Part shown: piece by piece, positions 8,644 to 16,999 of the stretch | Position numbering within the stretch: position 1 is the stretch's first letter | How the letters are laid out: each line of letters opens with the position of its first letter | Source of the DNA: Carboxylicivirga mesophila | Lineage (GTDB): Bacteria; Bacteroidota; Bacteroidia; Bacteroidales; Marinilabiliaceae | Reading direction: 5' to 3' | Length of the DNA stretch: 64,000 bases | NCBI RefSeq assembly: GCF_018271975.1 | Contig: NZ_JAGUCN010000014.1 | Coordinates: 62,001 to 126,000, forward strand | Notes under the pieces: model-generated | Told to the model about the DNA's origin: nothing | Seen by the model: the letters and a program-made list of their open reading frames with translations, nothing else | Databases searched by the model: none | Position numbers and translations under genes: made by a program

Positions 8644-10221
8644 ATGGGTTTTATTGATGAAATAAATAGAAGACGTACGTTTGCCATTATCAGTCACCCC
8701 GATGCTGGTAAAACAACGTTGACAGAAAAATTGCTTTTATTTGGTGGTGCGATACACGTGGCAGGTGCTGTTAAATCGAATAAGATAAAGAAAACAGCCA
8801 CCTCTGACTTTATGGAGATTGAGAAGCAGAGAGGTATTTCTGTTGCCACCTCGGTAATGGGTTTCGAATACGATGGTTACAAAGTAAATATCCTTGATAC
8901 ACCCGGTCACCAGGACTTTGCCGAAGATACCTTTCGCACACTAACAGCTGTTGACAGTGTTATTATTGTAGTTGATTCGGCCAAGGGAGTTGAGGCTCAA
9001 ACGCGTAAACTGATGGAAGTATGCCGTATGCGGAATACCCCTGTAATTGTTTTCATCAATAAACTTGACCGCCCGAGTAAAGATCCTTTTGATCTGCTGG
9101 ATGAAGTTGAAGAAGAACTGAAAATTAAAGTACGCCCCTTGAGCTGGCCAATTGGTAATGGCCCACAATTTAAAGGTGTTTACAATCTGTTTGACGAAAG
9201 CCTTTACCTGTTTGAGCCCAGCAAGCAAGTACTTGAAGACGGCATCTCTGTAAAAGATCTGAATGATCCGGTACTGGCCGAACAGATTGGTGAGGAATCA
9301 GCTGAAATGATTCGTGAGGAACTGGAGCTGGTGAACGGTGTTTACCCTGAGTTTGAATCACAAACCTACCTGGATGCACAGGTGGCTCCTGTATTTTTTG
9401 GCAGTGCTTTAAACAACTTTGGCGTAAAGGAGCTGCTGGAGTGTTTCCTGAAGATTGCACCATCACCGCAACCTTCGCAAGCTGAAGAACGTGTAGTAGA
9501 TGCCAAAGAAGAAAAAATGACCGGTTTTGTATTTAAGATTCATGCCAATATGGATCCCAACCACCGAAACCGTCTGGCTTTCTTAAAAGTTTGTTCGGGT
9601 AAATTCCAACGTAATACAAACTACCTCCACGTACGCCATGGCAAGAACATGAAGTTCTCAAGTCCTACAGCATTCATGGCCGAAAAGAAGTCAATTATTG
9701 ATGAGGCTTATCCTGGTGATATTGTGGGGATACCTGATACAGGTAACTTTAAAATTGGTGATACATTAACATCGGGTGAAAAGCTCAACTATAAAGGTTT
9801 ACCAAGTTTCTCACCTGAGCTTTTCCGTTACATTGAAAATGCCGATCCAATGAAGTCGAAGCAGTTGGCTAAAGGTATTGACCAGTTAATGGATGAAGGT
9901 GTTGCCCAGCTTTTTACCAGTCAGTTTAACGGGCGTAAAGTAATTGGTACTGTTGGTGCTCTTCAGTTCGAAGTAATTGAATACCGTTTACTACACGAAT
10001 ACGGAGCCAAGTGTCGTTATGAACCAATCAACCTATACAAAGCCTGCTGGTTGGAAAGCGATGATAAGGAACAATTGGAAGACTTTAAGAAACGTAAGTT
10101 ACAATACATGGCTAAGGATAAGTTCGGACGTGATGTGTTTATGGCCGACTCAGCCTACATGCTTCAAATGGCCGAGAGTAACTTCAAGAATATTAAATTC
10201 CATTTCACTTCGGAGTTTTAA
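8644..10221 (+). CDS. prfC: Peptide chain release factor 3 (RF3)
   Basis: RF3 is a GTPase that removes RF1 or RF2 from the ribosome after peptide release. The 525-residue protein has the G1 loop [13 protein letters not shown] near residue 18, switch region [10 protein letters not shown]3 DTPGHQDF, G4 [10 protein letters not shown] and the RF3 C-terminal domain ([18 protein letters not shown]), with length normal for the family. The ATG at 8644 is chosen because [20 protein letters not shown] aligns with known N-termini, GAAGGA lies just before it, and the promoter box lies 21 bp upstream. A hairpin terminator follows the stop by about 20 bp. Confidence 0.96.
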   Translation: MGFIDEINRRRTFAIISHPDAGKTTLTEKLLLFGGAIHVAGAVKSNKIKKTATSDFMEIEKQRGISVATSVMGFEYDGYKVNILDTPGHQDFAEDTFRTLTAVDSVIIVVDSAKGVEAQTRKLMEVCRMRNTPVIVFINKLDRPSKDPFDLLDEVEEELKIKVRPLSWPIGNGPQFKGVYNLFDESLYLFEPSKQVLEDGISVKDLNDPVLAEQIGEESAEMIREELELVNGVYPEFESQTYLDAQVAPVFFGSALNNFGVKELLECFLKIAPSPQPSQAEERVVDAKEEKMTGFVFKIHANMDPNHRNRLAFLKVCSGKFQRNTNYLHVRHGKNMKFSSPTAFMAEKKSIIDEAYPGDIVGIPDTGNFKIGDTLTSGEKLNYKGLPSFSPELFRYIENADPMKSKQLAKGIDQLMDEGVAQLFTSQFNGRKVIGTVGALQFEVIEYRLLHEYGAKCRYEPINLYKACWLESDDKEQLEDFKKRKLQYMAKDKFGRDVFMADSAYMLQMAESNFKNIKFHFTSEF

Positions 10222-10241
10222 ATGTTATAAATCATACAAAG

Positions 10242-10270
10242 AAGGTGAGTTTAAAAGCTCACCTTTTTTT
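10242..10270 (+). terminator. Intrinsic terminator after prfC
   Basis: AAGGTGAG and CTCACCTT form an 8-bp stem around an AT-rich loop, followed by a T-run reaching 10270. It sits about 20 bp after the prfC stop. Confidence 0.85.
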
Positions 10271-10345
10271 TGTTGGGTTTATGCCCTGAAGGGGTTTATT
10301 TCCTGTAAAAAATAGAGTAAATTTATAGGATTAAGCCCTATTATT

Positions 10346-10777
10346 ATGACCACAGATTGCGATAAAAAACATAAAGGTGCCCCGCCGAGTAATTATCACC
10401 TTTCGGTTGGCAGCCAAACAGAGCGAAATATTGTTGTGCACAAGGACGATTTGGCAACCTCATTAAGAACCGGTAAGGTGCCATTTATATCAACCGCTGC
10501 CATGATTGTGTATATGGAACAGTGCTGTGTGGCACTGATTGATCCTAACCTGCCGGTTGGCTACGATACGGTTAGTACAGAAATGAATGTACGCCATCTC
10601 CACACTGCCAAATTAGGTGAAGAGGTGGTTTGCCGGGCACATCTGAAGTTTATGGAAGGTAAGAAACTGTTTTTCGATGTAGCCATGGTGAATAAAAAAG
10701 GTGATTCCATTGGTATAGGTGCCCATGAGCGCTACATTGTTTGCCATAAAACGTTTGTTGATGAACATGGCGGATAA
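10346..10777 (+). CDS. Hotdog-fold thioesterase (fluoroacetyl-CoA thioesterase-like)
   Basis: This 143-residue protein has the hotdog thioesterase layout: a central helix with STAAMIVYMEQCCVALI, then VSTEMNVRHLHTAKLGEEVVCRAHL, a strand pair and a C-terminal IGIGAHERYIV. The His of MNVRHL and the Glu of MEQC match residues conserved in FlK-like and related small thioesterases. Such enzymes hydrolyse acyl-CoA thioesters; the substrate here is not evident. It stands alone between two terminators. Confidence 0.8.
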   Translation: MTTDCDKKHKGAPPSNYHLSVGSQTERNIVVHKDDLATSLRTGKVPFISTAAMIVYMEQCCVALIDPNLPVGYDTVSTEMNVRHLHTAKLGEEVVCRAHLKFMEGKKLFFDVAMVNKKGDSIGIGAHERYIVCHKTFVDEHGG

Positions 10778-10782
10778 AAATA

Positions 10783-10807
10783 AAGGCTAACCACAAGTTA
10801 GCCTTTT
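10783..10807. terminator. Bidirectional terminator between the thioesterase and lipoprotein genes
   Basis: AAGGCTAAC and GTTAGCCTT form a perfect 9-bp stem around CACAA, with a T-run on the plus strand and TTTATTTTT on the minus strand. It sits between convergent genes. Confidence 0.88.
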
Positions 10808-10828
10808 CTATATTTTGTTTGTCAACCT

Positions 10829-11908
10829 TTAGAAGTTAAACCTGGTCATAATTGGTTTGGCACCAACCTTATAGACTTCTTTAGCACTCCACATATCTTC
10901 TGATTTTCCAAGCACTACCAACTCTCCGTTAGTTGTTAAAGCCATCAGGCGACGCCTGCGAGAATCGTAATCAATTCCTCTAAATGGCTCATTGGCATAA
11001 TCACCTGTCACAATTGCAGCAGTAGAGAGCTCCTCTTCTTCGTCCTTATCAATATAGACTGAATTCTCACAAAGCTTACCATAAACGTAATACAGGGTGC
11101 GTCCATCGTTTGAAATTGTTAAGGGATGAGGCGAATCGGCCAACTTAGGACCTAAGTCAAAATCAATTGGTTCATTGGTCAGGTAAGTAGTATCACGTTT
11201 ATCATCTTCTTCTCCGATTTCTTCTGTTACAAATTGACGGTCTAGTTTAATCAAACCTTGCGTATCACCATTGCAATACACCCATACTTTACGATCGATA
11301 TCTACGACCATGTCAATGGGATTATTAAATACTAAATCAACCGTATCAACTTTAGCCTGGTTACTCATGTCAATTACGTGCACCTTGGCACCATCGCCAC
11401 CGCCTTTACATGCCGCATACAGGTATTTTCCAGAACTTATAAGTTTTTTTGGACCTTGCGCCACTTCATAAGTTTTAACAATCGAATTGCTTTCCAGATC
11501 GTAGGCCGAAACATTTGATTCGCCATGCGCCACATAAATAATTGAGCCTCCGGTGGTCATTACATCAACTGGAGCAGTAAAATCTTCTATACTGCCGGCT
11601 CCTATAAAACCCTCCAGATTAATCATCTCAATACTGTTTTCAGAAGGAACCGCTACATAGGCAATTCCTTTTGTAAAATCAGAGGTCTTATTAATCGCCA
11701 TGGCTGAGGCACCTGCACCAATGGCATTATAAATATCATTCTTGCACTCTTCGCGCTCGTAATTATAATAGCTGATACTGCCGTTGCTGGTTCCCTGATT
11801 TAAAATAAAAGCTCCCTGATGCTCTTCCAGGTTATAGATACTTACATCGTTACAGGCAGTAAAACCAAGGGCAGAAGCAAAGCCAAGGGCAATAAATAAT
11901 TTCTTCAT
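10829..11908 (-). CDS. YncE/DUF5074-like beta-propeller lipoprotein, BtuG-like
   Basis: The ATG at 11908 gives 359 residues; a GTG 12 bp earlier is less likely. The signal peptide ends in a lipobox (GFTAC), so the protein is a lipoprotein. The rest is repeated beta-blades with YncE features (NSIEMINLEGF, VSAYDLESNSIVKTYEV, KVHVIDMS, DGRTLYYVYG). BtuG lipoproteins of Bacteroides are surface beta-propellers that capture cobalamin and cap BtuB. This gene follows a riboswitch-controlled BtuB-like receptor and another propeller lipoprotein, so a role in corrinoid capture is likely. It has its own promoter box, and a terminator separates it from the upstream gene, so its control may differ. Confidence 0.8.
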   Translation of the reverse strand: MKKLFIALGFASALGFTACNDVSIYNLEEHQGAFILNQGTSNGSISYYNYEREECKNDIYNAIGAGASAMAINKTSDFTKGIAYVAVPSENSIEMINLEGFIGAGSIEDFTAPVDVMTTGGSIIYVAHGESNVSAYDLESNSIVKTYEVAQGPKKLISSGKYLYAACKGGGDGAKVHVIDMSNQAKVDTVDLVFNNPIDMVVDIDRKVWVYCNGDTQGLIKLDRQFVTEEIGEEDDKRDTTYLTNEPIDFDLGPKLADSPHPLTISNDGRTLYYVYGKLCENSVYIDKDEEEELSTAAIVTGDYANEPFRGIDYDSRRRRLMALTTNGELVVLGKSEDMWSAKEVYKVGAKPIMTRFNF

Positions 11909-11964
11909 ATGTCTATTCACTCTATGTTTCTTTATTAATGAGGCGCTTGCCTTATTTAAGCTAC

Positions 11965-11972
11965 CAAAGATA
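11965..11972 (-). promoter_or_regulatory. -7 promoter box for the distal BtuG-like gene
   Basis: The minus strand reads TATCTTTG, a perfect TAnnTTTG box, 56 bp before the ATG at 11908. Together with the terminator at 12061-12091 it indicates an independent transcript. No clear -33 box is seen. Confidence 0.55.
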
Positions 11973-12060
11973 TTATTCCTTTTTTAAATATTGATAAGTC
12001 TCTTCTTTGTTTTTATTACAGAGGCCTAAAACCAATAGCCAGCGCTCCTATTCAACCATT

Positions 12061-12091
12061 TAAAATAAAAATGGCCGGATATACCGGCCAT
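12061..12091 (-). terminator. Intrinsic terminator after the PKD-propeller gene
   Basis: ATGGCCGG and CCGGCCAT form a strong 8-bp GC-rich stem (12071-12091). On the minus strand it is followed by a T-rich tract at 12061-12070. It lies 48 bp after the stop of the PKD lipoprotein and should end the riboswitch-controlled transcript. Confidence 0.85.
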
Positions 12092-12138
12092 CATAAAAGC
12101 TTTCCTCAAAAAAGAGGACTATTGCTAGGGAAGTTATA

Positions 12139-13446
12139 CTAATTAATATCAAACATCATGATAGGTGAAATCCCACAGCTTAACTCCTTTACCAAGCTTC
12201 CTTCAGATGTATAAACATTTATTCTGCCAGCTTGAGTAGCACCAGGAGAGATAAATCCATACACATTATCAGTAATAGAATTTACAGCAATACCATTTAA
12301 GCCTGATAATCCATCAACAATATTATTTGTCTCAAAAGTTTTGGAAGCTACATCAAATACAGCAATCGCACCCGATAAGTTCCAATTTGCATCATAAGCT
12401 GATGTCATAACATAAAGCTTAGAAAATGTTTTATCGGCTGCCAGTATATTAACATACGATGAACTCACTCCAGATAATTCATAAGTAGTTATTTCATCGG
12501 TTATTGTATTGATATATCCCAATCCATCTTTATCAGAGAAGTTACTGTAAGTACTTACCAAAGAAACATATAAGTTGTCGTCTGAATCTTTTAGGAAATA
12601 TGAACTTACGGCTGGTGTTGTAATATATGATATTGCTTCGTTTGATAGATCAATAACTGCAATCCTATTTTCGTAGTTAAGTGCAGCATATAACTTACCA
12701 TTGGCAATTGCAAGGCCTTCTGGTCCACCTGGCAAATCTATCTTACCTGTTACTGTATTAGTTGTTAAGTCTATTTTAGCAATATAAGACAAGTTAGTAT
12801 CCGTCCAAATATCACCACCCCAGCACGATACATACAAAACATCTCCATCAGCAACACAATAGCGAGGTTTAATTATGCCTTCGGTAATTCCATTGCTAGT
12901 CTGTTTAAAGCTCTTAGCATCAACAAAATTAACCTGGTCGAGATTGTTACTCATGAAGTAAACCTTATCATTATAATTGTATGCATATTGCACATTGGAA
13001 ACCATATGAGTTCCATTAACATAGGTAAAATACCCATTTGTCAGCTCATCAGTAATTTTGTCATACAGTGAAATGGTTGTTTTTTCGCCTGAATAACCTC
13101 CATAATTAATCACATAACCAAATTCACTTACGGTTACCACTTTCTCTGTTGAGTCTTTAACTCCACTATTATCAACAATAAGTTTAACAGTGTACTTTCC
13201 TCCGTTTTGATAAGTATGCTCAGGACTTTCTTCTGTGGACAATTCTCCATCACCAAAATACCACTCGTAAGCTGTGGAACCAGTCGAATAGTTAGTAAAC
13301 TTTACCGTTTCGTCCACTGAAACAGCGTATGACGATGCCTCGAACTGCGCTTTTACAATAGGCTTTGTTTCATCATCCTCACACGACGTGAATACCAAGG
13401 CTAAGGCCATCAAGGCAAATAAACAACTTAAAAGATTGCTTTTCAT
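12139..13446 (-). CDS. PKD-domain plus beta-propeller surface lipoprotein, BtuG-like
   Basis: This 435-residue protein starts with a lipoprotein signal (FTSCEDDE); the acidic residues after Cys match the Bacteroidota surface-export signal. Residues about 35-110 are a PKD domain (VSVDETVKFTNYS, YEWYFGDG, HTYQNGGKYTV). Residues about 115-435 are YncE-type propeller blades (VLYVSCWGGD, NRIAVIDLSNEAISYI, VYGFISPG). It lies 24 bp after the BtuB-like receptor stop and shares its cobalamin riboswitch, so the most likely role is to capture corrinoid at the surface and hand it to the receptor. The PKD domain at the N-terminus probably acts as a spacer between lipid anchor and propeller. Confidence 0.83.
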   Translation of the reverse strand: MKSNLLSCLFALMALALVFTSCEDDETKPIVKAQFEASSYAVSVDETVKFTNYSTGSTAYEWYFGDGELSTEESPEHTYQNGGKYTVKLIVDNSGVKDSTEKVVTVSEFGYVINYGGYSGEKTTISLYDKITDELTNGYFTYVNGTHMVSNVQYAYNYNDKVYFMSNNLDQVNFVDAKSFKQTSNGITEGIIKPRYCVADGDVLYVSCWGGDIWTDTNLSYIAKIDLTTNTVTGKIDLPGGPEGLAIANGKLYAALNYENRIAVIDLSNEAISYITTPAVSSYFLKDSDDNLYVSLVSTYSNFSDKDGLGYINTITDEITTYELSGVSSSYVNILAADKTFSKLYVMTSAYDANWNLSGAIAVFDVASKTFETNNIVDGLSGLNGIAVNSITDNVYGFISPGATQAGRINVYTSEGSLVKELSCGISPIMMFDIN

Positions 13447-13470
13447 TTTTCTATTATTACGGTTATTATA

Positions 13471-15390
13471 TTATTTAAAATTATAGGTAATACTTATCCT
13501 GTAGTTGGCTCTTGGCATTGGATAACCATAGGACGATTGATAATCCTTATTCATCAGATTATTAAATGAACCCGATATTCGTAATAAATTATCAGTATCT
13601 AAATGGAATTGATAGCCAACCTGTGCGTTAACCAGAACAACTTCAGGAATTGTACTTTCCTGCAGTGATATATATTGTTTATGTGTATAACTAGCATCAA
13701 TACCTGCACTTATTTTCCGGTGTTGGCCATTAAGATACAATACACCCCTATGTAGTGGTACATATTCCAATTGTCGACCAACAGCAACCTGTTGACCATC
13801 CGTAGATTCCTTTCTAACAACCGGATTGTAAGTATAATTCAAGCCAGTATTGAAAGTATATTGTCCCATTACCCAATTAAGGTCTGAACTTAGCTCAATC
13901 CCTCTACTCAAAACGCGTTGAATATTCTGTGCTTCCCATCCATTATCACCATTCACCCATTGTAACCAGTTATCAACATCCAGGTAAAATGCATTTAACT
14001 TAACATGACCTGATAATCGTTCGGTGCAATAACTAATTTTTGTTCCCAGCTCATAGTTAATCCCGTCCTCTGGTTTTAGATCCGGATTTCCGCCAGGCAC
14101 CCAATAACGATCATTAAATGTAGGAACACGATAGCTGCTGGCAATGTTTCCGGTAAAACTCCACACATAAGAATCGCCCGAAATAGCATTGTACGATAAG
14201 CCCATAGCTGGTGTTAAAGGCACAGTAAAGTTTGTTACGAAGGCCTGTCGAATATTCAGTGTTATTGTTAATTTATTAAATAAACTATGAAAGTATGATA
14301 GATAAATATCCGTCCAATTTTCATTATTCAAACCCGAATCATAGGCATATACATCAGGGTAAATTGACTTCAGGCTTAATCCTGCTTTAAGTCCCTTATT
14401 TGCATCAAACTTATATTCACCTTCTGCTCTACCCGTAATTCGTTGCGTGGCAATATTATCAACAGTTTTATTGTGTATTGAATTATCGTATACATAACCT
14501 GCACCAACCTGATAGGAGAGTTTTTGTTGCTTATAGCTATACTCTGACCAAATACGAACATGTTCATCTTCCAACGTTTCACTTAAGGATGGTTGAAATG
14601 CATTCGTTTGCATATTTTGCTGGATTTCGTGCCAATCATTTTCAAACCAGGCCTTAACCGTTAAAGCACTGTTGCTGTTAAAACGGTGATTAAACTCCTG
14701 AATTACTCCTTTATTATCAATTGCGGCATTTCGTTGAATATCCTCTCCAAAGGCCTCTCCCTTGTTGAAATCATGCGTTGTGTTGTAAAACTTAAAGTTA
14801 TTAGTCTTACTATAAATGTAGGCCCGCGTAACGCCTTCCCACTTCCCATTTCCATAGAAAAGCTTTGTTCCATATAGCTGCTCGCCAAATGAACCATTTG
14901 CAACTCTTACTTCAGCTTTTAAACCATCAACCCAATAGTTCTGCATACCCAAGTGTATGGCCCCTCCAATACTACCAGAACCATTTACTACCGATGCACT
15001 ACCGTACTGCAAACCAATTTCATCAAATAAGTACATTGGCACATTACTCACATTCGAATGTCCTAATGTTAATGAGTTAATATTTATACCTCCGAAATTG
15101 ATGCTGGTATGATCAGGGGATGTTCCTCTCAGGCGAATTGTGGAAAATGAACCAGCCATCCCCTTAACTGATATTGGAGTATAGCGCAATAGTAACTGCT
15201 CCAAATTACCATCCTGCATTGATAGAAATTTATCTTTACTCACCTTCTCAATCTTTGAGCCTGCCTGAAAACGACTGATACTATGCCCGGTTACAACCAC
15301 TTCCTCTACCTTAACCGAATCATGCACCTCTCCATCTGCCCACACAGGCAATGACAGCACCAAAAAAATTATCAACAGTTTACACCTCAT
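13471..15390 (-). CDS. btuB: BtuB-like TonB-dependent cobalamin/corrinoid receptor
   Basis: This 639-residue outer-membrane receptor has a signal peptide (cut near VWADG), a TonB-box region EEVVVTG at about residue 30, a plug domain (TPISVKGMAGSFSTIRLRG, GSIGGAIHLG) and a 22-strand-type barrel ending in ISITYNFK. Its length is close to that of BtuB. A class-I cobalamin riboswitch sits just upstream. It would import cobalamin or other corrinoids across the outer membrane using TonB energy. The next gene on the strand is a surface propeller lipoprotein, as in BtuB-BtuG pairs. Confidence 0.9.
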   Translation of the reverse strand: MRCKLLIIFLVLSLPVWADGEVHDSVKVEEVVVTGHSISRFQAGSKIEKVSKDKFLSMQDGNLEQLLLRYTPISVKGMAGSFSTIRLRGTSPDHTSINFGGININSLTLGHSNVSNVPMYLFDEIGLQYGSASVVNGSGSIGGAIHLGMQNYWVDGLKAEVRVANGSFGEQLYGTKLFYGNGKWEGVTRAYIYSKTNNFKFYNTTHDFNKGEAFGEDIQRNAAIDNKGVIQEFNHRFNSNSALTVKAWFENDWHEIQQNMQTNAFQPSLSETLEDEHVRIWSEYSYKQQKLSYQVGAGYVYDNSIHNKTVDNIATQRITGRAEGEYKFDANKGLKAGLSLKSIYPDVYAYDSGLNNENWTDIYLSYFHSLFNKLTITLNIRQAFVTNFTVPLTPAMGLSYNAISGDSYVWSFTGNIASSYRVPTFNDRYWVPGGNPDLKPEDGINYELGTKISYCTERLSGHVKLNAFYLDVDNWLQWVNGDNGWEAQNIQRVLSRGIELSSDLNWVMGQYTFNTGLNYTYNPVVRKESTDGQQVAVGRQLEYVPLHRGVLYLNGQHRKISAGIDASYTHKQYISLQESTIPEVVLVNAQVGYQFHLDTDNLLRISGSFNNLMNKDYQSSYGYPMPRANYRISITYNFK

Positions 15391-15496
15391 ATTTTTACAG
15401 GTTTATTAAACTGTTCTTACAATACGGATATAGAATACACATTGAATGTATCGTTCTGCATTTATTCCGAATGGCATGAACAATTGAATACTCTTT
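15391..15496 (-). other. Leader between riboswitch and btuB
   Basis: About 105 nt separate the riboswitch 3' end from the btuB ATG. It is AT-rich and shows no strong hairpin followed by a T-run, so control by hiding the ribosome-binding region looks more likely than termination. This is inference. Confidence 0.4.
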
Positions 15497-15676
15497 GGCA
15501 GGTCTTCTGACTTATCCCACTGTAACCGCCTTCCCGTTCCCCTGAACAGTGGCATTGTTGATTACAGCTTTCTTCCGGTTTGTAACCGGATGGGACTTAC
15601 AGCAGCGGATACTGTTGCCGACTCTCACGGCATTCCCTCTTCATCACGCGGCAGTGATACTTGCCTTGTGAACCAA
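15495..15676 (-). ncRNA. Cobalamin riboswitch
   Basis: On the minus strand the segment carries the conserved pieces in order: GAGGGAATGCCGTGAGAGTC, CCGCTGCTGTAAG, GCCACTG (complement of 15547-15553), GGGAAGGC, and the B12 box GTCAGAAGACCTGCC (15497-15511). These match the class-I cobalamin aptamer. It begins just after a promoter box and precedes the btuB-like gene. Binding of adenosyl- or other cobalamins would turn down expression of the receptor and the PKD-propeller lipoprotein. Confidence 0.95.
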
Positions 15677-15683
15677 ATCGGCA

Positions 15684-15691
15684 CAAAAGTA
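15684..15691 (-). promoter_or_regulatory. Promoter of the riboswitch-btuB transcript
   Basis: The minus strand reads TACTTTTG, a perfect TAnnTTTG box. A TTTC resembling the -33 TTTG lies 19 bp upstream. Transcription would begin near 15677, exactly where the riboswitch starts. Confidence 0.7.
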
Positions 15692-15751
15692 ATGCAATTG
15701 AATTAGTGACGAAACATTTCAAGTAAAAAAGTTATCTTCTTTAGAAGCAGT

Positions 15752-15784
15752 ATAAATAAAAAGCCAGACTTATACATCTGGCTT
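15752..15784 (-). terminator. Terminator at the end of the cbb3 oxidase operon
   Basis: AAGCCAGA and TCTGGCTT form an 8-bp stem with an 8-nt loop. On the minus strand it is followed by TTTTTATTTAT. It lies about 30 bp after the stop of the TauE/SafE-type gene. Confidence 0.85.
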
Positions 15785-15814
15785 GCAATTCATAAACGAA
15801 TTATTTTATTTTTC

Positions 15815-16516
15815 TCAATGACAACACTTCACCTCTGTTGTCTTCTCCTGGAACTTTGGACTTATATACGGAATTCCCAGGTTCATGCCTCTTAAAATAA
15901 ACAGTATCCCTAGTATGACTATGAATATCGGTATAGCCATTCTTAGTTTATGCAAAAAGCGACTTTTTATGATATTGGCAAAGTAGGCTATGGCAAACAT
16001 CAACGGCAGAGTGCCTAAGCCAAAAAACACCATGAATAAAACACTATCGGTAATCGTGTCTGACGTTACGGCCCTTGAAATGGCCACATATACCAATCCA
16101 CATGGCAAAAAACCGTTTAAAACTCCAATAATTAACAGATTACTCAGTCGTTTACGATTGAGCGAATCGCCAATCTTCTTTTTCAAAGTGGAATAGATAG
16201 AGGTGGATACTTTATTGGTAGATTTGGGCATTTTGATAACACCAGGCAATACAACGGACAAAATCATGAGCACTCCGCAGGCAATAGACACCCATTGCTG
16301 AATACCAGACAACTTCAAGCCTGCCCCTAATAAACCAAAGATGAGCCCTAACAAACCATATGTGAATGCCCGACCGCTGTTGTAAAAAATGGCTCCTAAG
16401 GCTTTTTTAGTTGCCGAGCTGGTTGGCAATGGCAGAGCTAATGCTAATGGCCCGCACATACCAACACAATGTAAGCTGCCTAAAAAGCCAAAAATAAATC
16501 CTTCTATAATATACAT
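15815..16516 (-). CDS. Sulfite exporter TauE/SafE family protein of the cbb3 cluster (CcoG/H-linked, CcoA/DsbD-like fold)
   Basis: The ATG at 16516 gives 233 residues and begins right after the ccoH stop; a longer reading would overlap ccoH. Six to seven membrane helices are seen, with FLGSLHCVGMCGPLALALP at the start and NGFLPCGLVYVAISRAV later. The paired HCxxMC and PCG motifs typify the small TauE/SafE-like proteins found beside cbb3 oxidase genes and copper genes. Likely role is in oxidase assembly, perhaps copper delivery; sulfite export is not implied. A terminator follows. Confidence 0.83.
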   Translation of the reverse strand: MYIIEGFIFGFLGSLHCVGMCGPLALALPLPTSSATKKALGAIFYNSGRAFTYGLLGLIFGLLGAGLKLSGIQQWVSIACGVLMILSVVLPGVIKMPKSTNKVSTSIYSTLKKKIGDSLNRKRLSNLLIIGVLNGFLPCGLVYVAISRAVTSDTITDSVLFMVFFGLGTLPLMFAIAYFANIIKSRFLHKLRMAIPIFIVILGILFILRGMNLGIPYISPKFQEKTTEVKCCH

Positions 16517-16524
16517 ATCGCAAT

Positions 16525-16968
16525 TTAGTTGACGTAGACTACTTCTTTGGTTAAATAAGGTTGCCCATTGGCCTGCCATTCTATAATCAACTCATATTTA
16601 CCATTCATCAAATCAGTAAGTGGTATACTCATGCCATAGGAGCTGTTTAGCTGAATGTCTTTTTCAATATCAAGGTCTTTGTCAGAAGGACGATACAAAT
16701 GCACCAATCCACTTATATCTGATGCATTGGCAATATTATCAGGAAACTGAATGTATAAGGCATCTCCTAGTGTCACTTCTACTTTTTTACTTAAGGCATT
16801 GTAGTTTTTAATCTTCTCAATTTGATCATCGTATTTCAATTCTTTCGGATAGTAGTCTTCCGTAACCATATCGATACGTTCGCGAGTGGTAATAAACACC
16901 ATCGATAAAAAACCCGCAACAGCTAATACAATTACTAAGATAATTCCGTGTCCCCAGTTAAACTTCAT
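16525..16968 (-). CDS. ccoH: CcoH/FixH assembly protein
   Basis: This 147-residue protein has one N-terminal membrane helix (about residues 8-28) and a periplasmic beta-rich domain (LVHLYRPSDKDLD, NGKYELIIEWQANG), as in FixH. CcoH is needed for assembly and stability of cbb3 oxidase. It lies 31 bp after ccoG and 8 bp before the TauE/SafE-type gene. Confidence 0.87.
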   Translation of the reverse strand: MKFNWGHGIILVIVLAVAGFLSMVFITTRERIDMVTEDYYPKELKYDDQIEKIKNYNALSKKVEVTLGDALYIQFPDNIANASDISGLVHLYRPSDKDLDIEKDIQLNSSYGMSIPLTDLMNGKYELIIEWQANGQPYLTKEVVYVN

Positions 16969-16999
16969 CGGTATAGTATAAATCAGTTAAAATTAGAAT

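Noticed and set aside
9977-10315. Plus-strand reading overlapping the end of release factor 3
   Set aside because: It is out of frame with prfC and has no recognisable domain; the terminator lies inside it.
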